Shown here: positions 9,101 through 17,072 of the stretch, piece after piece
How the letters are laid out: every line of letters starts with the position of its first letter
Numbering within the stretch: position 1 is the stretch's first letter
Source: Gloeocapsopsis dulcis
GTDB taxonomy: Bacteria > Cyanobacteriota > Cyanobacteriia > Cyanobacteriales > Chroococcidiopsidaceae
Assembly (NCBI RefSeq): GCF_032163395.1
Contig: NZ_CP119968.1
Location: forward strand, 3,684,001-3,748,000
Reading direction: 5' to 3'
DNA: 64,000 nt
Notes under the pieces: generated by a model
Database searches by the model: none
The model's input: the letters and a program-made list of their open reading frames with translations, nothing else
Told to the model about the DNA's origin: nothing
Position numbers and translations under genes: made by a program

Positions 9101-9299
9101 TAGTAACTTGCGATTCGAGTTCCGCAGGTCCCGCCCCTGGCTGACTAACCCTAATTGAAACCGCAGGAATATCAATGTTGGGATTAGTATCAATTCCTAA
9201 TCGTGTAAACGAAAACCAACCCAGAATCGTCAACATCAAGAATAAAACGATTGTGGGAACCGGACGGCGAATTGACCAAGCAGAGACGTTGAAGGACAT
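6162..9299 (-). CDS. RND-family efflux pump inner-membrane transporter (HAE1/AcrB type)
   Basis: A 1045-residue transporter of normal RND length, starting SAWSIRRPVPTIVLFLMLT. It has two repeated halves of six membrane helices with large periplasmic loops. The proton-relay acidic pair is in GNLVDDAVVEIEN (TM4), and the TM10 Lys is in GIVTKNSILLVDY. Such pumps use the proton gradient to expel drugs, detergents or lipids through an adaptor and an outer-membrane channel. The adaptor gene lies 16 bases upstream, so the two form an operon. No TolC-like gene is in the window. Substrate is unknown; the linker around residues 495-515 is basic and His/Lys-rich. Confidence 0.94.
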   Translation of the reverse strand: MSFNVSAWSIRRPVPTIVLFLMLTILGWFSFTRLGIDTNPNIDIPAVSIRVSQPGAGPAELESQVTKQIEDAVASLGNIDSMISTVNDGVSTTVVNFVLGTDSDRATNDVRNSVAQIRQDLPQDISEPIVQRLEFAGGPIMTYAVVSQQSVEQLSNLVDQTISRALLAVQGVAQIRRVGGVDREIRINLNPSQLQALGITATQVNDQIRAFNANLPGGRAEVGGSEQTIRTLGSAASVEVLSSYQIILPNGSYVPLSSLGEVSDSFAEPRQAAFLNSEPVVAFEVLRSSGSTLVTVEEGIREAVAQLESTLPADVDLQLIFTRGDFIRESYESTMHDLVLASVLAVLTILLFLRDWQATLITAVALPLSIIPTFFVQQSLGYTLNNMTLLALALAVGNLVDDAVVEIENLDRHMKMGKTARQAAFDSSSEVGLAVIATSATIIAVFLPVAFMGGIPGQFFQPFGVTVAVATIFSTLVARTVTPMMGAHLLQQKKSKRNHHTQIKPQKKPFQPYKSLLTWALRHRLTTLGIALAFFIGSLMLVPMIPKGFIDNGDLGISTVSVELPPGSTLDDTTQVAQRATALIQQNPAVETILATPQVNSATLTVKLKPEQNRDISQSEFEQQIRPQFAQIPGARISFQSQGAAGNNKDLSIVLRSENPEVLNRTAAELERQMRTVPGLVEVASTASLAQPEILVIPDPARAADLGVTVQAIARTASLATLGDNEANLAKFNLSDRQIPIRVQINPEARNDINTFRNLQVPSNNGSLVPLEAVADIRFGSGPAQINRYDRSRQVSVEANLQGIALGDAVDAVNRLPALNPLPPGVVQQQAGDAEIMQEIFGRFGTALALAILCIYGILVLLYNNFFHPFTIMVALPLSLGGTLLALMFAQKALGLYALIGIVLLLGIVTKNSILLVDYTIINQAEGNSQRQALINAGVSRLRPILMTSLSTIAGTLPLALGFGPGAEVRSPMGIAVLGGFTTSTLLTLVVVPVLFTYVDNFQHRLMKLVQYGFGKRHRQNVIEDQLALPSSDTPEQPKSTLQRK

Positions 9300-9315
9300 A
9301 GTGAAAACTCCTCAA

Positions 9316-10617
9316 TTAACTGCCTTCTACTACGCGGACGCGATCGCCATCGGTGAGATAGCCCGCACCGGAGACGACGACGCGATCGCCTGGATTTAAG
9401 CCGCTGCTGATTTCGACGTTGCCATCGTTGAGAACTTCTCCGAGTTCAACAGATCGTGCTTGTACTGTATCTTCACCTTGCAGCACGAAAACAATTCCAT
9501 TACCATCAGGTTGTGGTACGACAGCTTTGGCAGGAACTGTGATTCCTGGGACGGTTGCTGAGGTAATTGCTGCACGGGCAAACATTCCTGGACGCAGCAA
9601 AGAAGTTGTCGGTAAATCAATGCGGACTGTGGCTTGGCGGCTTTGAGTATCGACTAACGGTGCAATTTCTCGGACTCGTCCTTGTAGCTGAACGCGGGAA
9701 TCTGCATCTGAAGTAACTGTGGCTGGTGCGCTGACTTGAACTTGTGGTAACTGAACTGCTGGCACTTGCGCTGCGAGTTCCAAAGCATTGTTTTGAATGA
9801 TGGAGAACAATTGCTGTGAACCACTGACGACATCTCCAATTTTGGCGATCGCTTCGGCAACTAAACCACTCGCGGGCGCACGGACTACGGTTTGTCCCAA
9901 CTGTGTTTGTAATTGTTGTAAACTAGCACGGCTACTACGCACATCAGCTTCGGCACTACTAATATTTGCTTGGGCAACGCGAACGGCTTCGCGGGCGGTG
10001 GCTGTTGCTGTGGCACGCGCATCTAATTCTTGGCGACTAATTGCCCCGTTACTCGCAAGTTGTTCGTATCGCTGTAAATTACGTTCTGCTTCGGCTAAAC
10101 TGGCACGCGCTTGTGCTAAAGCTGCTTGTCTTTGACCGACTACGGCTTGTGCAGACTCAATATTTGCTCGTGATTGGTCGATTTGGGCGCGAATCACCGC
10201 ATCATCTAAAATCGCCATTGCCTGCCCTTCTCGGACGCTTTCGCCTTCGCGGACTAAAATCTGCCTAATCTGTAGACCGTTTGTTTGTGGCAATACAGGA
10301 ATCAAGTCACGGGCAGCAACCGTACCAGTGACATTTAGCGATCGCGCTACCTGCGTGCTGCGTACTGGTTCCACTGTCACACTCATATTTGGAGGCGCTG
10401 CAGTTTGCTGTGGTGTTGCGTTTGGTGCTGTCGTTGGGCGTGAGAAAAAGCGCATTCCGCCCAAGGCGATCGCCACTCCTAACCCTGTGCCAACTATTAA
10501 TGAAATCAGCCAATTCTGACGCGATCGCCTTTGGGGAACCTTTTTGTAATTCGCATTGTCAACAACGATAACTTCTTTAGACTCAAGCTTATCGTCTGCT
10601 TCCACTTGTTGGGTCAT
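9316..10617 (-). CDS. RND efflux pump periplasmic adaptor subunit (HlyD/MFP family)
   Basis: The chosen start is MTQQVEADD at 10617, directly after a strong GGAGG; the longer frame upstream lacks such a site. A single N-terminal membrane helix (WLISLIVGTGLGVAIALGG) anchors the protein. A lipoyl half-domain follows (ILVREGESVREGQAMAILD), then a long alpha-helical hairpin rich in Ala/Gln/Arg (QSRANIESAQAVV to LQQLQTQLG). The second lipoyl half is VVRAPASGLVAEAIAKIGD, followed by barrel and membrane-proximal domains. It bridges the downstream RND pump to an outer-membrane channel. Length (433 residues) and order are normal for the family. Confidence 0.93.
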   Translation of the reverse strand: MTQQVEADDKLESKEVIVVDNANYKKVPQRRSRQNWLISLIVGTGLGVAIALGGMRFFSRPTTAPNATPQQTAAPPNMSVTVEPVRSTQVARSLNVTGTVAARDLIPVLPQTNGLQIRQILVREGESVREGQAMAILDDAVIRAQIDQSRANIESAQAVVGQRQAALAQARASLAEAERNLQRYEQLASNGAISRQELDARATATATAREAVRVAQANISSAEADVRSSRASLQQLQTQLGQTVVRAPASGLVAEAIAKIGDVVSGSQQLFSIIQNNALELAAQVPAVQLPQVQVSAPATVTSDADSRVQLQGRVREIAPLVDTQSRQATVRIDLPTTSLLRPGMFARAAITSATVPGITVPAKAVVPQPDGNGIVFVLQGEDTVQARSVELGEVLNDGNVEISSGLNPGDRVVVSGAGYLTDGDRVRVVEGS

Positions 10618-10739
10618 AGCCAAACCTCCCTCCACGTGATGCCAGTGCCAGCCACTTTGTTTAAGAAACATTGAAATTTATTGCTATATCTTAACTATGA
10701 CTCATTTAAGTAGCTTCTAACCAAAGAAGGGGTGAGGAG

Positions 10740-10908
10740 TGTTAGCGTTCACGAAGTGTAGCGAAGCGTCTAGCGTCTAGCGTCTAGCGTTTAGCGGGAC
10801 GAAGTCCGGGGTGAGGAGTGAGGGAGTTAAGCTAATTCTTTTAATAAATGTCTCCGGCACGCTGCGCTTTCCAAAACTCAAAACTCAAAACTCAAAACTC
10901 AAAACTTT
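10740..10908. repeat. Composite intergenic repeat (GTCTAGC tandem, GAGG-rich, AAAACTC tandem)
   Basis: The gap between the adaptor and the DppC gene is almost entirely repeats. It has a GTCTAGC run near 10768-10795, a GGGGTGAGGAGTGAGG block near 10809-10825, then a conserved core at 10834-10880 (TTTTAATAAATG, CCGGCACGCTGCGCTTTCC) and tandem AAAACTC units to 10908. The core recurs inverted at 30482-30537 and directly at 37016-37107. It is noncoding; no transposase was seen. Confidence 0.8.
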
Positions 10909-10973
10909 GAATCCCAACGTCTCGTCAGGCTAAAATTCAAACCATAGATGGTTACTTTAGGGCATGGTGGTTA

Positions 10974-12089
10974 ATGAACTGGTGGCATAGACTCAAGAAA
11001 AATCCTCTCGCCCGCTTTGGTGCTGTATTACTAATTGTTTTTTACCTTGCAGTCTTCGCGGCGGATTTTGTCGCCCCTTACGACCCCTATACATCGCAAA
11101 TCAACGGTTCGCTACTACCACCAACGCAGGTTTACTGGCGTAATGCCGCAGGGGAGTTTATTGGACCACACGTTTACCCAACAACGCAAGGGGAAACTGA
11201 TTTAGAAACGGGTGATCGCGAACTCATCGTAGACCGTAGCACTCCTGCTGGGTTACGCTTGTTTACTCGCGGCTATACCTACAACTTATTTCGCTTGAGT
11301 TTACCACTACCACCCACTTTTGAAGAAGTTGAAATTTTCAGTGGCATCCCCGCGAACATACACTTATTTGGTACGACTGGCGAAGCAAGATTTAATCTCT
11401 TAGGTACTGATGAACAAGGACGCGATCAATTTAGTCGCTTAGTGCATGGAGGTAGAATTAGCCTCAGTATTGGTTTAGTCGGTATTGCGATTACATTTCC
11501 TTTAGGTATGCTCATCGGTGGCATTTCAGGTTATTTTGGCGGATTGGTCGATAGCCTGCTGATGCGCATCGTCGAAGTTCTCATGACGATTCCCGGTCTT
11601 TATCTGTTAGTCGCTTTAGCTGCCGTTTTACCACCAGGATTAAGTAGTGCCCAGCGATTTGTCTTAATTGTTTTCATTACCTCGTTTGTTGGCTGGGCGG
11701 GATTAGCAAGAGTCATTCGCGGACAAGTTCTTTCGATTAAAGAGCGCGAATTTGTGCAAGCTGCAAAGTCAATGGGTGCAAATTCGTTTTACATTATTCT
11801 GCGCCACATTTTGCCGCAAACAGCTAGCTACATCATTATTTCAGCAACTTTAGCCGTACCAGGTTTTATTGTCGCTGAGTCCATTCTTAGTTTGATTGGG
11901 CTAGGAATTCAGCAACCCGATCCCTCGTGGGGAAATATGCTATCGCTAGCGACAAATGCTTCTATTTTGGTGCTACAACCTTGGTTAATTTGGCCTCCAG
12001 CACTACTGATTATTCTCACCGTACTAGCATTCAACTTACTCGGTGATGGCTTACGCGATGCGCTCGATCCTCGCAGTTTACGACGGTAA
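10974..12089 (+). CDS. Peptide/nickel-type ABC transporter permease, DppC/OppC family
   Basis: A 371-residue permease starting NWWHRLKKNPLARFGAVLLIVFY, the typical DppC N-terminus with its first helix. The rest has FNLLGTDEQGRDQFSRLVHGGRISL, then five more helices with the EAA loop (AAKSMGANSFYIILRHILPQ). About 90 extra residues sit between helix 1 and the LGTDEQGRD motif; ordinary DppC proteins of about 290 residues have a much shorter segment, so this is an enlarged periplasmic domain. It should pair with a DppB permease. The only one here is at 35909-36955, with a binding protein beside it, so the transporter genes are dispersed. Confidence 0.9.
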   Translation: MNWWHRLKKNPLARFGAVLLIVFYLAVFAADFVAPYDPYTSQINGSLLPPTQVYWRNAAGEFIGPHVYPTTQGETDLETGDRELIVDRSTPAGLRLFTRGYTYNLFRLSLPLPPTFEEVEIFSGIPANIHLFGTTGEARFNLLGTDEQGRDQFSRLVHGGRISLSIGLVGIAITFPLGMLIGGISGYFGGLVDSLLMRIVEVLMTIPGLYLLVALAAVLPPGLSSAQRFVLIVFITSFVGWAGLARVIRGQVLSIKEREFVQAAKSMGANSFYIILRHILPQTASYIIISATLAVPGFIVAESILSLIGLGIQQPDPSWGNMLSLATNASILVLQPWLIWPPALLIILTVLAFNLLGDGLRDALDPRSLRR

Positions 12090-12129
12090 GAAGTTAGCCT
12101 AGAAGCGATTAGCATTTAGCGATTAGCGA

Positions 12130-12410
12130 ATTTACTTCTGAGTGAATCTACCTATAGAGTGACTCCGGTTCTGCCCTGCGAACGACAGAATATGTTTCTC
12201 AAGTTGGTATTCTGGTAAACAACAAATGCATTGGATAGGGGTTGCGCCACTGTGACCTATAGCCATCTACCGAAGGAGGGCGGCGTCAGGTAGTTGAACA
12301 ATGCGTAAAATATAGATAAATAAAGCGGTGTGGAGTTTTTGTCGCCTCCTCCACTTTATCGCTACCGAAGAGAGATTAAAGTCTCTGCAAAGTGGTCTTA
12401 GGTAGCGATC
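12130..12410. ncRNA. Candidate structured noncoding RNA
   Basis: The 437-base gap between dppC and tsaB holds no credible ORF but has clean inverted repeats. These are CAGAATA/TATTCTG (12186-12214), CTACC/GGTAG (12267-12293), GTGGAG/CTCCAC (12330-12354) and GCTACC/GGTAGC (12361-12406), the last enclosing AGAGA/TCTCT (12371-12386). Two stems share the same opening, CTACCGAAG, and close on GGTAG, so a module seems repeated. An imperfect hairpin at 12448-12479 could end the transcript. It does not match the conserved cores of RNase P RNA, tmRNA or SRP RNA as I know them. Strand is undetermined, and it could instead be the 3' region of dppC. Confidence 0.4.
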
Positions 12411-12526
12411 GCCTCGTTATTCTGATCGTGCTAATGTACGTTAACTGAAGCTTTAGTTAGTACTAACTAGCTAAGGCTTATTTACTATACCACAAAGCCA
12501 AATTTTATACAATAGCGCGCTCAGCT

Positions 12527-13171
12527 TTACACAGGATGTTGACCATAAAAAGGCAACGCTTCTGACCAATTAGGACGCTTTCCTTGCTGCCAATCAAAAT
12601 AAGCAAGTTCTAATAAGCTACCAACTGAAGTTCCAAGCTGGTTTGGTGCATGAATCAACTTATATCCATCACAGCTATCTAGTTTTGTTTGCCATGCCTC
12701 AGCAGTCAATACGGTATCTGGGAGTAAAGGAACCAAACCATTGCCCTCTGGGTTAGCTTGATAAATTGCAGTATGCAGTTGACCGCGTTGTGCAGGAAGT
12801 TGAACAGCATATACTAATGTTGGTTCAGTGGTATGGTACGACCAAGCGACAGCAGCTAAACTCGAAATTGCAAACACAGGAATATCTAACTGTTGCGCTA
12901 AAGTCCGCGCAGTTACTACGCCAATCCGAGTTCCCGTAAAACCACCTGGTCCTTTGGCTACAGCAATGAACGCTAAATCTCTCCAAGCTTGGGGTTGAAT
13001 AAACTCAATTAAGTACTGATGCAATAAGTTAGATATATCGCGTCCTAAATCCCAAGTTGCTGTGCGAGAGTCATCAGCAAAGTTACTCAACGCAAATCCT
13101 AATTCTGGACTACTTGTATGAATTGCAAGTCCATACTTATGCGGCTGAAGGCGAACACTATGCATTGGCAT
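12527..13171 (-). CDS. tsaB: tRNA threonylcarbamoyladenosine biosynthesis protein TsaB
   Basis: About 214 residues with the TsaB pattern: GLAIHTSSPELGFAL at the start (the ASKHA phosphate-1 region), then FIAVAKGPGGFTGTRIGVVTARTLAQ, the hallmark GPGSFTGLRIG-type motif, and a shortened C-terminus without the metal site of TsaD. TsaB is the scaffold partner of TsaD in making t6A37 in ANN-decoding tRNAs. The TTG at 13183 lies in the T-tract of the ycf34 terminator, so the ATG at 13171 (or 13165) is preferred. A CCA-adding tRNA enzyme lies nearby on the other strand. Confidence 0.9.
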   Translation of the reverse strand: MPMHSVRLQPHKYGLAIHTSSPELGFALSNFADDSRTATWDLGRDISNLLHQYLIEFIQPQAWRDLAFIAVAKGPGGFTGTRIGVVTARTLAQQLDIPVFAISSLAAVAWSYHTTEPTLVYAVQLPAQRGQLHTAIYQANPEGNGLVPLLPDTVLTAEAWQTKLDSCDGYKLIHAPNQLGTSVGSLLELAYFDWQQGKRPNWSEALPFYGQHPV

Positions 13172-13177
13172 TTGATG

Positions 13178-13213
13178 AAACAAAAGCAGCTACCAATGTC
13201 AATAGTAGCTGCC
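13178..13213 (-). terminator. Intrinsic terminator of ycf34
   Basis: On the minus strand GCAGCTAC, 11 loop bases and GTAGCTGC form a perfect 8-bp stem (13186-13212), followed at once by TTTTGTTT. It lies about 60 bases past the ycf34 stop and ends at the start region of tsaB, so ycf34 and tsaB are probably separate transcripts. Confidence 0.75.
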
Positions 13214-13274
13214 ACACGCATTCTAGTAGCGATTAGCAATTAGCTATAGTCAAGGGTGCTTTAACTACAATCTT

Positions 13275-13523
13275 CTAGGTAGGTACAAGTTCACCTGGGC
13301 GCAGTTTTGCCCACTTGCCCATTTCACATTTAAAGCTAACGCAACCAACAACATCGTATTCCATTTCAATGATATCTTCATGGGTACGAATGTTAACGTT
13401 GATTGAGGGTTCAATCGGTTCAAAATTGGGATCTTCAGTTAAGTGAGGTTGTTCGTGCTGAGTTTCAACCGCGTGGTATGTGATGCAGCGATCGACATAG
13501 TGGCAGTTCACGCAAATACACAT
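13275..13523 (-). CDS. ycf34: Ycf34 family protein
   Basis: An 82-residue protein beginning MCICVNCHYVDRCITYHAVE and ending with VVGCVSFKCEMGKWAKLRPGE. Six cysteines in CxCxxC..C and C....C spacing match Ycf34, a small protein conserved in cyanobacteria and red-lineage plastids. In Synechocystis it has been reported to bind an iron-sulfur cluster and affect photosynthetic electron flow. The length is typical. A strong intrinsic terminator follows. This is one of the clearest phylum markers in the window. Confidence 0.93.
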   Translation of the reverse strand: MCICVNCHYVDRCITYHAVETQHEQPHLTEDPNFEPIEPSINVNIRTHEDIIEMEYDVVGCVSFKCEMGKWAKLRPGELVPT

Positions 13524-13653
13524 AAAACGAACTCCAGGCTAATGTCTTGTTCAAGTCCTAAACAGGATTAGTTATTGCCTCTATCTTAACCGAGGTAGAT
13601 AATAACATCTTACGCCAAGTCATAAAACTGTACTGGCAGCTCAATTAGTTGAT

Positions 13654-14895
13654 ATGGCAATGTGCCGTAATTTGTCTAGATTATCTCCCGAAAAGTGGTG
13701 TTTTAGCTTGGAACTGCTACCACAGCCAATTTACTTGGTTGGTGGTGCGGTGCGCGATGCTTTATTAGGGCGTAGTGCTGAGTATTTAGATTTAGATTTT
13801 GTTTTACCAGCAAATGCGATCGCCACTGCGCGATCGCTGGCGCATCATTACAAAGCAGGTTTTGTGATTCTCGACGCCGAACGTCAAATTGCGCGTGTTG
13901 TCTTTCCTCAAGCAACTGTGGATTTTGCCCTACAAGAAGGTTCTAGCTTAGAAACCGATTTGCAACGGCGAGACTTTACTGTCAATGCGATCGCCTACAA
14001 CCCTCACACGCAAGAAATTATCGATCCTCTCCACGGCTGTATTGATTTACAACAGCAACGCTTGCGGATGGTATCACTGCAAAATTTGCAAGATGATCCC
14101 TTACGGTTACTACGCGCTTATCGTCAAGCTGCACAGCTTGGTTTTACGATTGAGTCAGATACTCACTTAGCAATTCGTAATTTAGCACCTCATATCAAAC
14201 ACGTTGCCGCTGAACGAGTGCGGGTAGAACTAGGATATCTTCTCGCCCATTCTCAAGGGACTCCGTGGTTAAAGAGTGCTGCGGAAGATGGCTTAATTGA
14301 ATATTGGTTTCCCAACGCCAACGTTGAAGATGTAGCCGCCGTTGATATTGCAGTGGTAAAACTTACTAAAAATTGGTCACAACTCAATATCGAACTTTTT
14401 CAAAGTGTGCGCGACACGGTAAAAACAACTTGGTTAAGTATTGCCAAACTCGCGTGTCTTGTTACTCCACAACCAGAAACCGCTGAAGCTGAATTAGTGC
14501 AACTTACCTACAGTCGGGCAGAAATTCGCGGTGTCACTACACTACTCAAGTTACTACCACAGTTACAAACACATCCAATGTCTGTACGCGAACAGTATTT
14601 TTTCTTTCAAGAAGCTGGGAGAGTATTTCCGGCGATCGCACTTTTAGCCGTCGCCAAAGGAACTACAGTTGATGCGATCGCACCTTTAATGACTCGCTAC
14701 CTCAATCCTAACGATCCAGTAGCCCATCCTACGCCACTAGTTACAGGTAAGGACTTGATGCAAGCACTCAAAATCAAACCAAGTCCTTTGGTGGGAAAAC
14801 TACTGACAGCGATCGCCCTCGCCCAAGCTGAAGGCAAGATTACCACATTTGATGAAGCGCTAGAATTCGCCGCAGCAATACTTGACAATCAGTAG
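13654..14895 (+). CDS. cca: CCA tRNA nucleotidyltransferase / poly(A) polymerase family
   Basis: A 413-residue class II nucleotidyltransferase. The head domain has YLVGGAVRDALLGR (residues 27-40), then the metal-binding DLDF near residue 48. The neck has RRDFTVNAIAYNP (near 109-121) and DDPLRLLRAYRQAAQLGF (near 147-164), which bind ATP/CTP and the primer. It adds or repairs the 3'-CCA end of tRNAs, needed here because the tRNA-Gly gene at 6057-6127 does not encode CCA. Some cyanobacteria split CCA addition between enzymes, so an A-adding role cannot be excluded. It is divergent from ycf34 and convergent with pyk. Confidence 0.92.
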   Translation: MAMCRNLSRLSPEKWCFSLELLPQPIYLVGGAVRDALLGRSAEYLDLDFVLPANAIATARSLAHHYKAGFVILDAERQIARVVFPQATVDFALQEGSSLETDLQRRDFTVNAIAYNPHTQEIIDPLHGCIDLQQQRLRMVSLQNLQDDPLRLLRAYRQAAQLGFTIESDTHLAIRNLAPHIKHVAAERVRVELGYLLAHSQGTPWLKSAAEDGLIEYWFPNANVEDVAAVDIAVVKLTKNWSQLNIELFQSVRDTVKTTWLSIAKLACLVTPQPETAEAELVQLTYSRAEIRGVTTLLKLLPQLQTHPMSVREQYFFFQEAGRVFPAIALLAVAKGTTVDAIAPLMTRYLNPNDPVAHPTPLVTGKDLMQALKIKPSPLVGKLLTAIALAQAEGKITTFDEALEFAAAILDNQ

Positions 14896-14935
14896 CTTTT
14901 ATGACCTACTAGACGCGATCGCCATTTTAAAAAAA

Positions 14936-16357
14936 TCAAAAGGCGGCTGTTTCGCCAACTTTATGGGCCTTAATCAAGTTAGTCACGCCTGTAATTGCTA
15001 AAGGTAAGCCAGCGGTAATCACAACCATGTCTCCCATACTAACGAAACCATGCTCAACAGCGACCTTTTCCACTTGAGAGATCATCTCATCAGTATTAGC
15101 AACCTCCTGCAATTGAAGAGATTTGACACCCCAATACAAACTTAATCGCCGTTGCACAGCTTCGCTAGGCGTCACTGCAATAATCAGAATCGACTGACGA
15201 TATTTAGAAAGAATTCTGGCAGTAAATCCATTCTGCGTAAAGCAAATGATTGCCTTAGCTTTGAGATTTTCTGCTAACTGACAAGCTGCATGACCGACAG
15301 CATTAGGAATGTGATGTTCTTTAACGCCACCATCAATAAAATGAGAAAATGACATTAAATCAGCTTCCACAGTCTCCGCAATTTGTGCCATTGTCTTCAC
15401 CGCTGGTACTGGGTAGCGACCAATTGCGGTTTCTCCCGAAAGCATCAAGGCATCTGTACCATCCAAGATTGCATTGGCAATATCAGAGACTTCAGCACGG
15501 CTAGGTCGTGGATTTTGCATCATCGACTCCAGCATTTGGGTAGCAGTGATGACTGGTTTGAGATGATGATGACACTTTTGTATCAAAGACTTTTGAATTA
15601 AGGGGACTTTTTCTAAAGGAACTTCTACACCCAAATCTCCCCGCGCTACCATAATCACATCAAAAGCCGCCACAATTGCTTCTAAATCATCTAAGGCTTC
15701 GTGGCGTTCAACTTTTGCAACAATATGGGCTGACTTATCACTCGCCATAACATCTCTTAAGCGCTGAATATCTGCTGCTTTCCGCACAAAAGAGAGCGCA
15801 ATATAATCAACTGCTTGTGCTAAGCCTAATTGTAAGTCTTCGATGTCTTTTTCAGTTACTGTTGGTGTAGAGACAGAAGACTGGCTGAGATTAATACCTT
15901 TGTGACTTTTTAGCGCACCACCATGAACCACTGTGCCATAAATATTTGTGTCGTCTACTCGATCGACTTTAATTTCAATCAGACCATCATTAATCAGAAT
16001 CGGGTCTCCCGCTTTGACATCGTTGACTAAGTTCTTATAAGTAGACGTAAATCGTGCGGCTGTGCCTTGGACATCCTGCATTGTAATCACAGTTTCCTCA
16101 CCAGCCTGTAAGACCACACCATCGACCATCTCGCCGACACGAATTTTTGGACCTTGTAAGTCTTGCAACAAGGCAATTGGGCGGTTTAGTTCCGCAGCCA
16201 CCTGGCGGACAAGATGAATTCTTTTGAGGTGTGTTTCATGGTCTTCATGCGAGAAATTCAGCCTGGCGACATCCATACCCGCCTCGACCATTGCTTTAAT
16301 CGTGTCGTAATCAGAACAAACAGGACCAAGCGTGCAAACAATCTTGGTTTTTCGCAT
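14936..16357 (-). CDS. pyk: Pyruvate kinase
   Basis: 473 residues, standard length. TKIVCTLGPVCSDYDTI opens the protein, with substrate-binding MDVARLNFSHEDHE near residue 28. LLQDLQGPKIRVGE follows, then the active-site DVIMVARGDLGVEVP and the domain-B junction TATQMLESM. The C-terminal allosteric domain is complete (VVITAGLPLAITGVTN). It makes pyruvate and ATP from phosphoenolpyruvate and ADP. It is the last gene of the eight-gene glycogen/sugar catabolic cluster, only 2 bases after gpmA, so the two are surely co-transcribed. Confidence 0.97.
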   Translation of the reverse strand: MRKTKIVCTLGPVCSDYDTIKAMVEAGMDVARLNFSHEDHETHLKRIHLVRQVAAELNRPIALLQDLQGPKIRVGEMVDGVVLQAGEETVITMQDVQGTAARFTSTYKNLVNDVKAGDPILINDGLIEIKVDRVDDTNIYGTVVHGGALKSHKGINLSQSSVSTPTVTEKDIEDLQLGLAQAVDYIALSFVRKAADIQRLRDVMASDKSAHIVAKVERHEALDDLEAIVAAFDVIMVARGDLGVEVPLEKVPLIQKSLIQKCHHHLKPVITATQMLESMMQNPRPSRAEVSDIANAILDGTDALMLSGETAIGRYPVPAVKTMAQIAETVEADLMSFSHFIDGGVKEHHIPNAVGHAACQLAENLKAKAIICFTQNGFTARILSKYRQSILIIAVTPSEAVQRRLSLYWGVKSLQLQEVANTDEMISQVEKVAVEHGFVSMGDMVVITAGLPLAITGVTNLIKAHKVGETAAF

Positions 16358-16359
16358 AA

Positions 16360-17052
16360 TTATAAAATCACTTTGTTAGTAATGTTTGCCTCAGCATCGA
16401 TTTTGTAAACAATCGGGATGCCAGTTGCAAGTTCTAGGTGTGGCACTTCTTCTGGGCTGAGATGATCTAAATGCATCAAAATTGATCGTAAAGAGTTGCC
16501 GTGCGCAGAAACCAGAACGTTATCACCGTTTTTGAGATGCGTTAAGATTCGGTTTTGAAAGAAGGGAATTGTTCTGGCAGCCGTGTCTTTTAAACTTTCA
16601 CCGCCTGGGGGTCGAGTATCCAACGATCGCCGCCATTGATGCACAATATGTTTACCGACTTTCTCTGCCATTTTCGCTTTGTTGAATCCTTGCAAATCAC
16701 CGTAGTAGCGTTCGTCCAAAGCTGGATTTATAAAGATCGGAATTTCTTGTTCAATGTAGCCTTCGTACTTGTCCCAACCATGCCAATCGGAGTCATCAAA
16801 ATCGTGTTTAAATACGGGGCTTTTGTCATGACAAGCCCCAGTACCTTCGGTCAGACAAATGGCAGTTGTTTCTATAGCACGTACTAGCTTGCTAGTAAAA
16901 CACACATCAATGCAATAAGAACTAATTTTTTTTGCTGCTTGCATCGCCTCTTGGCGACCAACACGATTGAGGGGAACATCAACCCAACCACTAAAGCGGT
17001 TAGCAGCGTTCCAGGTACTTTGACCGTGACGAACTAAGATCAGTGTTGCCAT
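16360..17052 (-). CDS. gpmA: 2,3-bisphosphoglycerate-dependent phosphoglycerate mutase
   Basis: Start taken at MATLILVRHGQSTWNA (17052); the longer frame runs into gap and its extra residues have no family match. The catalytic phospho-His lies in LVRHGQSTWN near residue 9, followed by RFSGWVDVPLNRVGRQEA. The second half has ERYYGDLQGFNKAKMAEK and the second active-site His in SAHGNSLRSILMHLD. It interconverts 3- and 2-phosphoglycerate. It lies between gap and pyk, placing three lower-glycolysis steps side by side. Many cyanobacteria also have cofactor-independent mutases; this one is the dPGM type. Confidence 0.94.
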   Translation of the reverse strand: MATLILVRHGQSTWNAANRFSGWVDVPLNRVGRQEAMQAAKKISSYCIDVCFTSKLVRAIETTAICLTEGTGACHDKSPVFKHDFDDSDWHGWDKYEGYIEQEIPIFINPALDERYYGDLQGFNKAKMAEKVGKHIVHQWRRSLDTRPPGGESLKDTAARTIPFFQNRILTHLKNGDNVLVSAHGNSLRSILMHLDHLSPEEVPHLELATGIPIVYKIDAEANITNKVIL

Positions 17053-17072
17053 TTGGGTGATGAAGTATTTGA

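Noticed and set aside
6532-10571. Numerous 60-112 codon frames over the RND pump and adaptor genes
   Set aside because: All are shadows in other frames of two full-length, family-consistent genes.
10768-10908. Short tandem repeats that could look like a CRISPR array
   Set aside because: Units are 7 bases with no unique spacers and no cas genes; they are intergenic low-complexity repeats.
12130-12410. Identification of the structured region as 6S RNA
   Set aside because: 6S RNA is one long hairpin with a central bubble; this region shows several separate stems.
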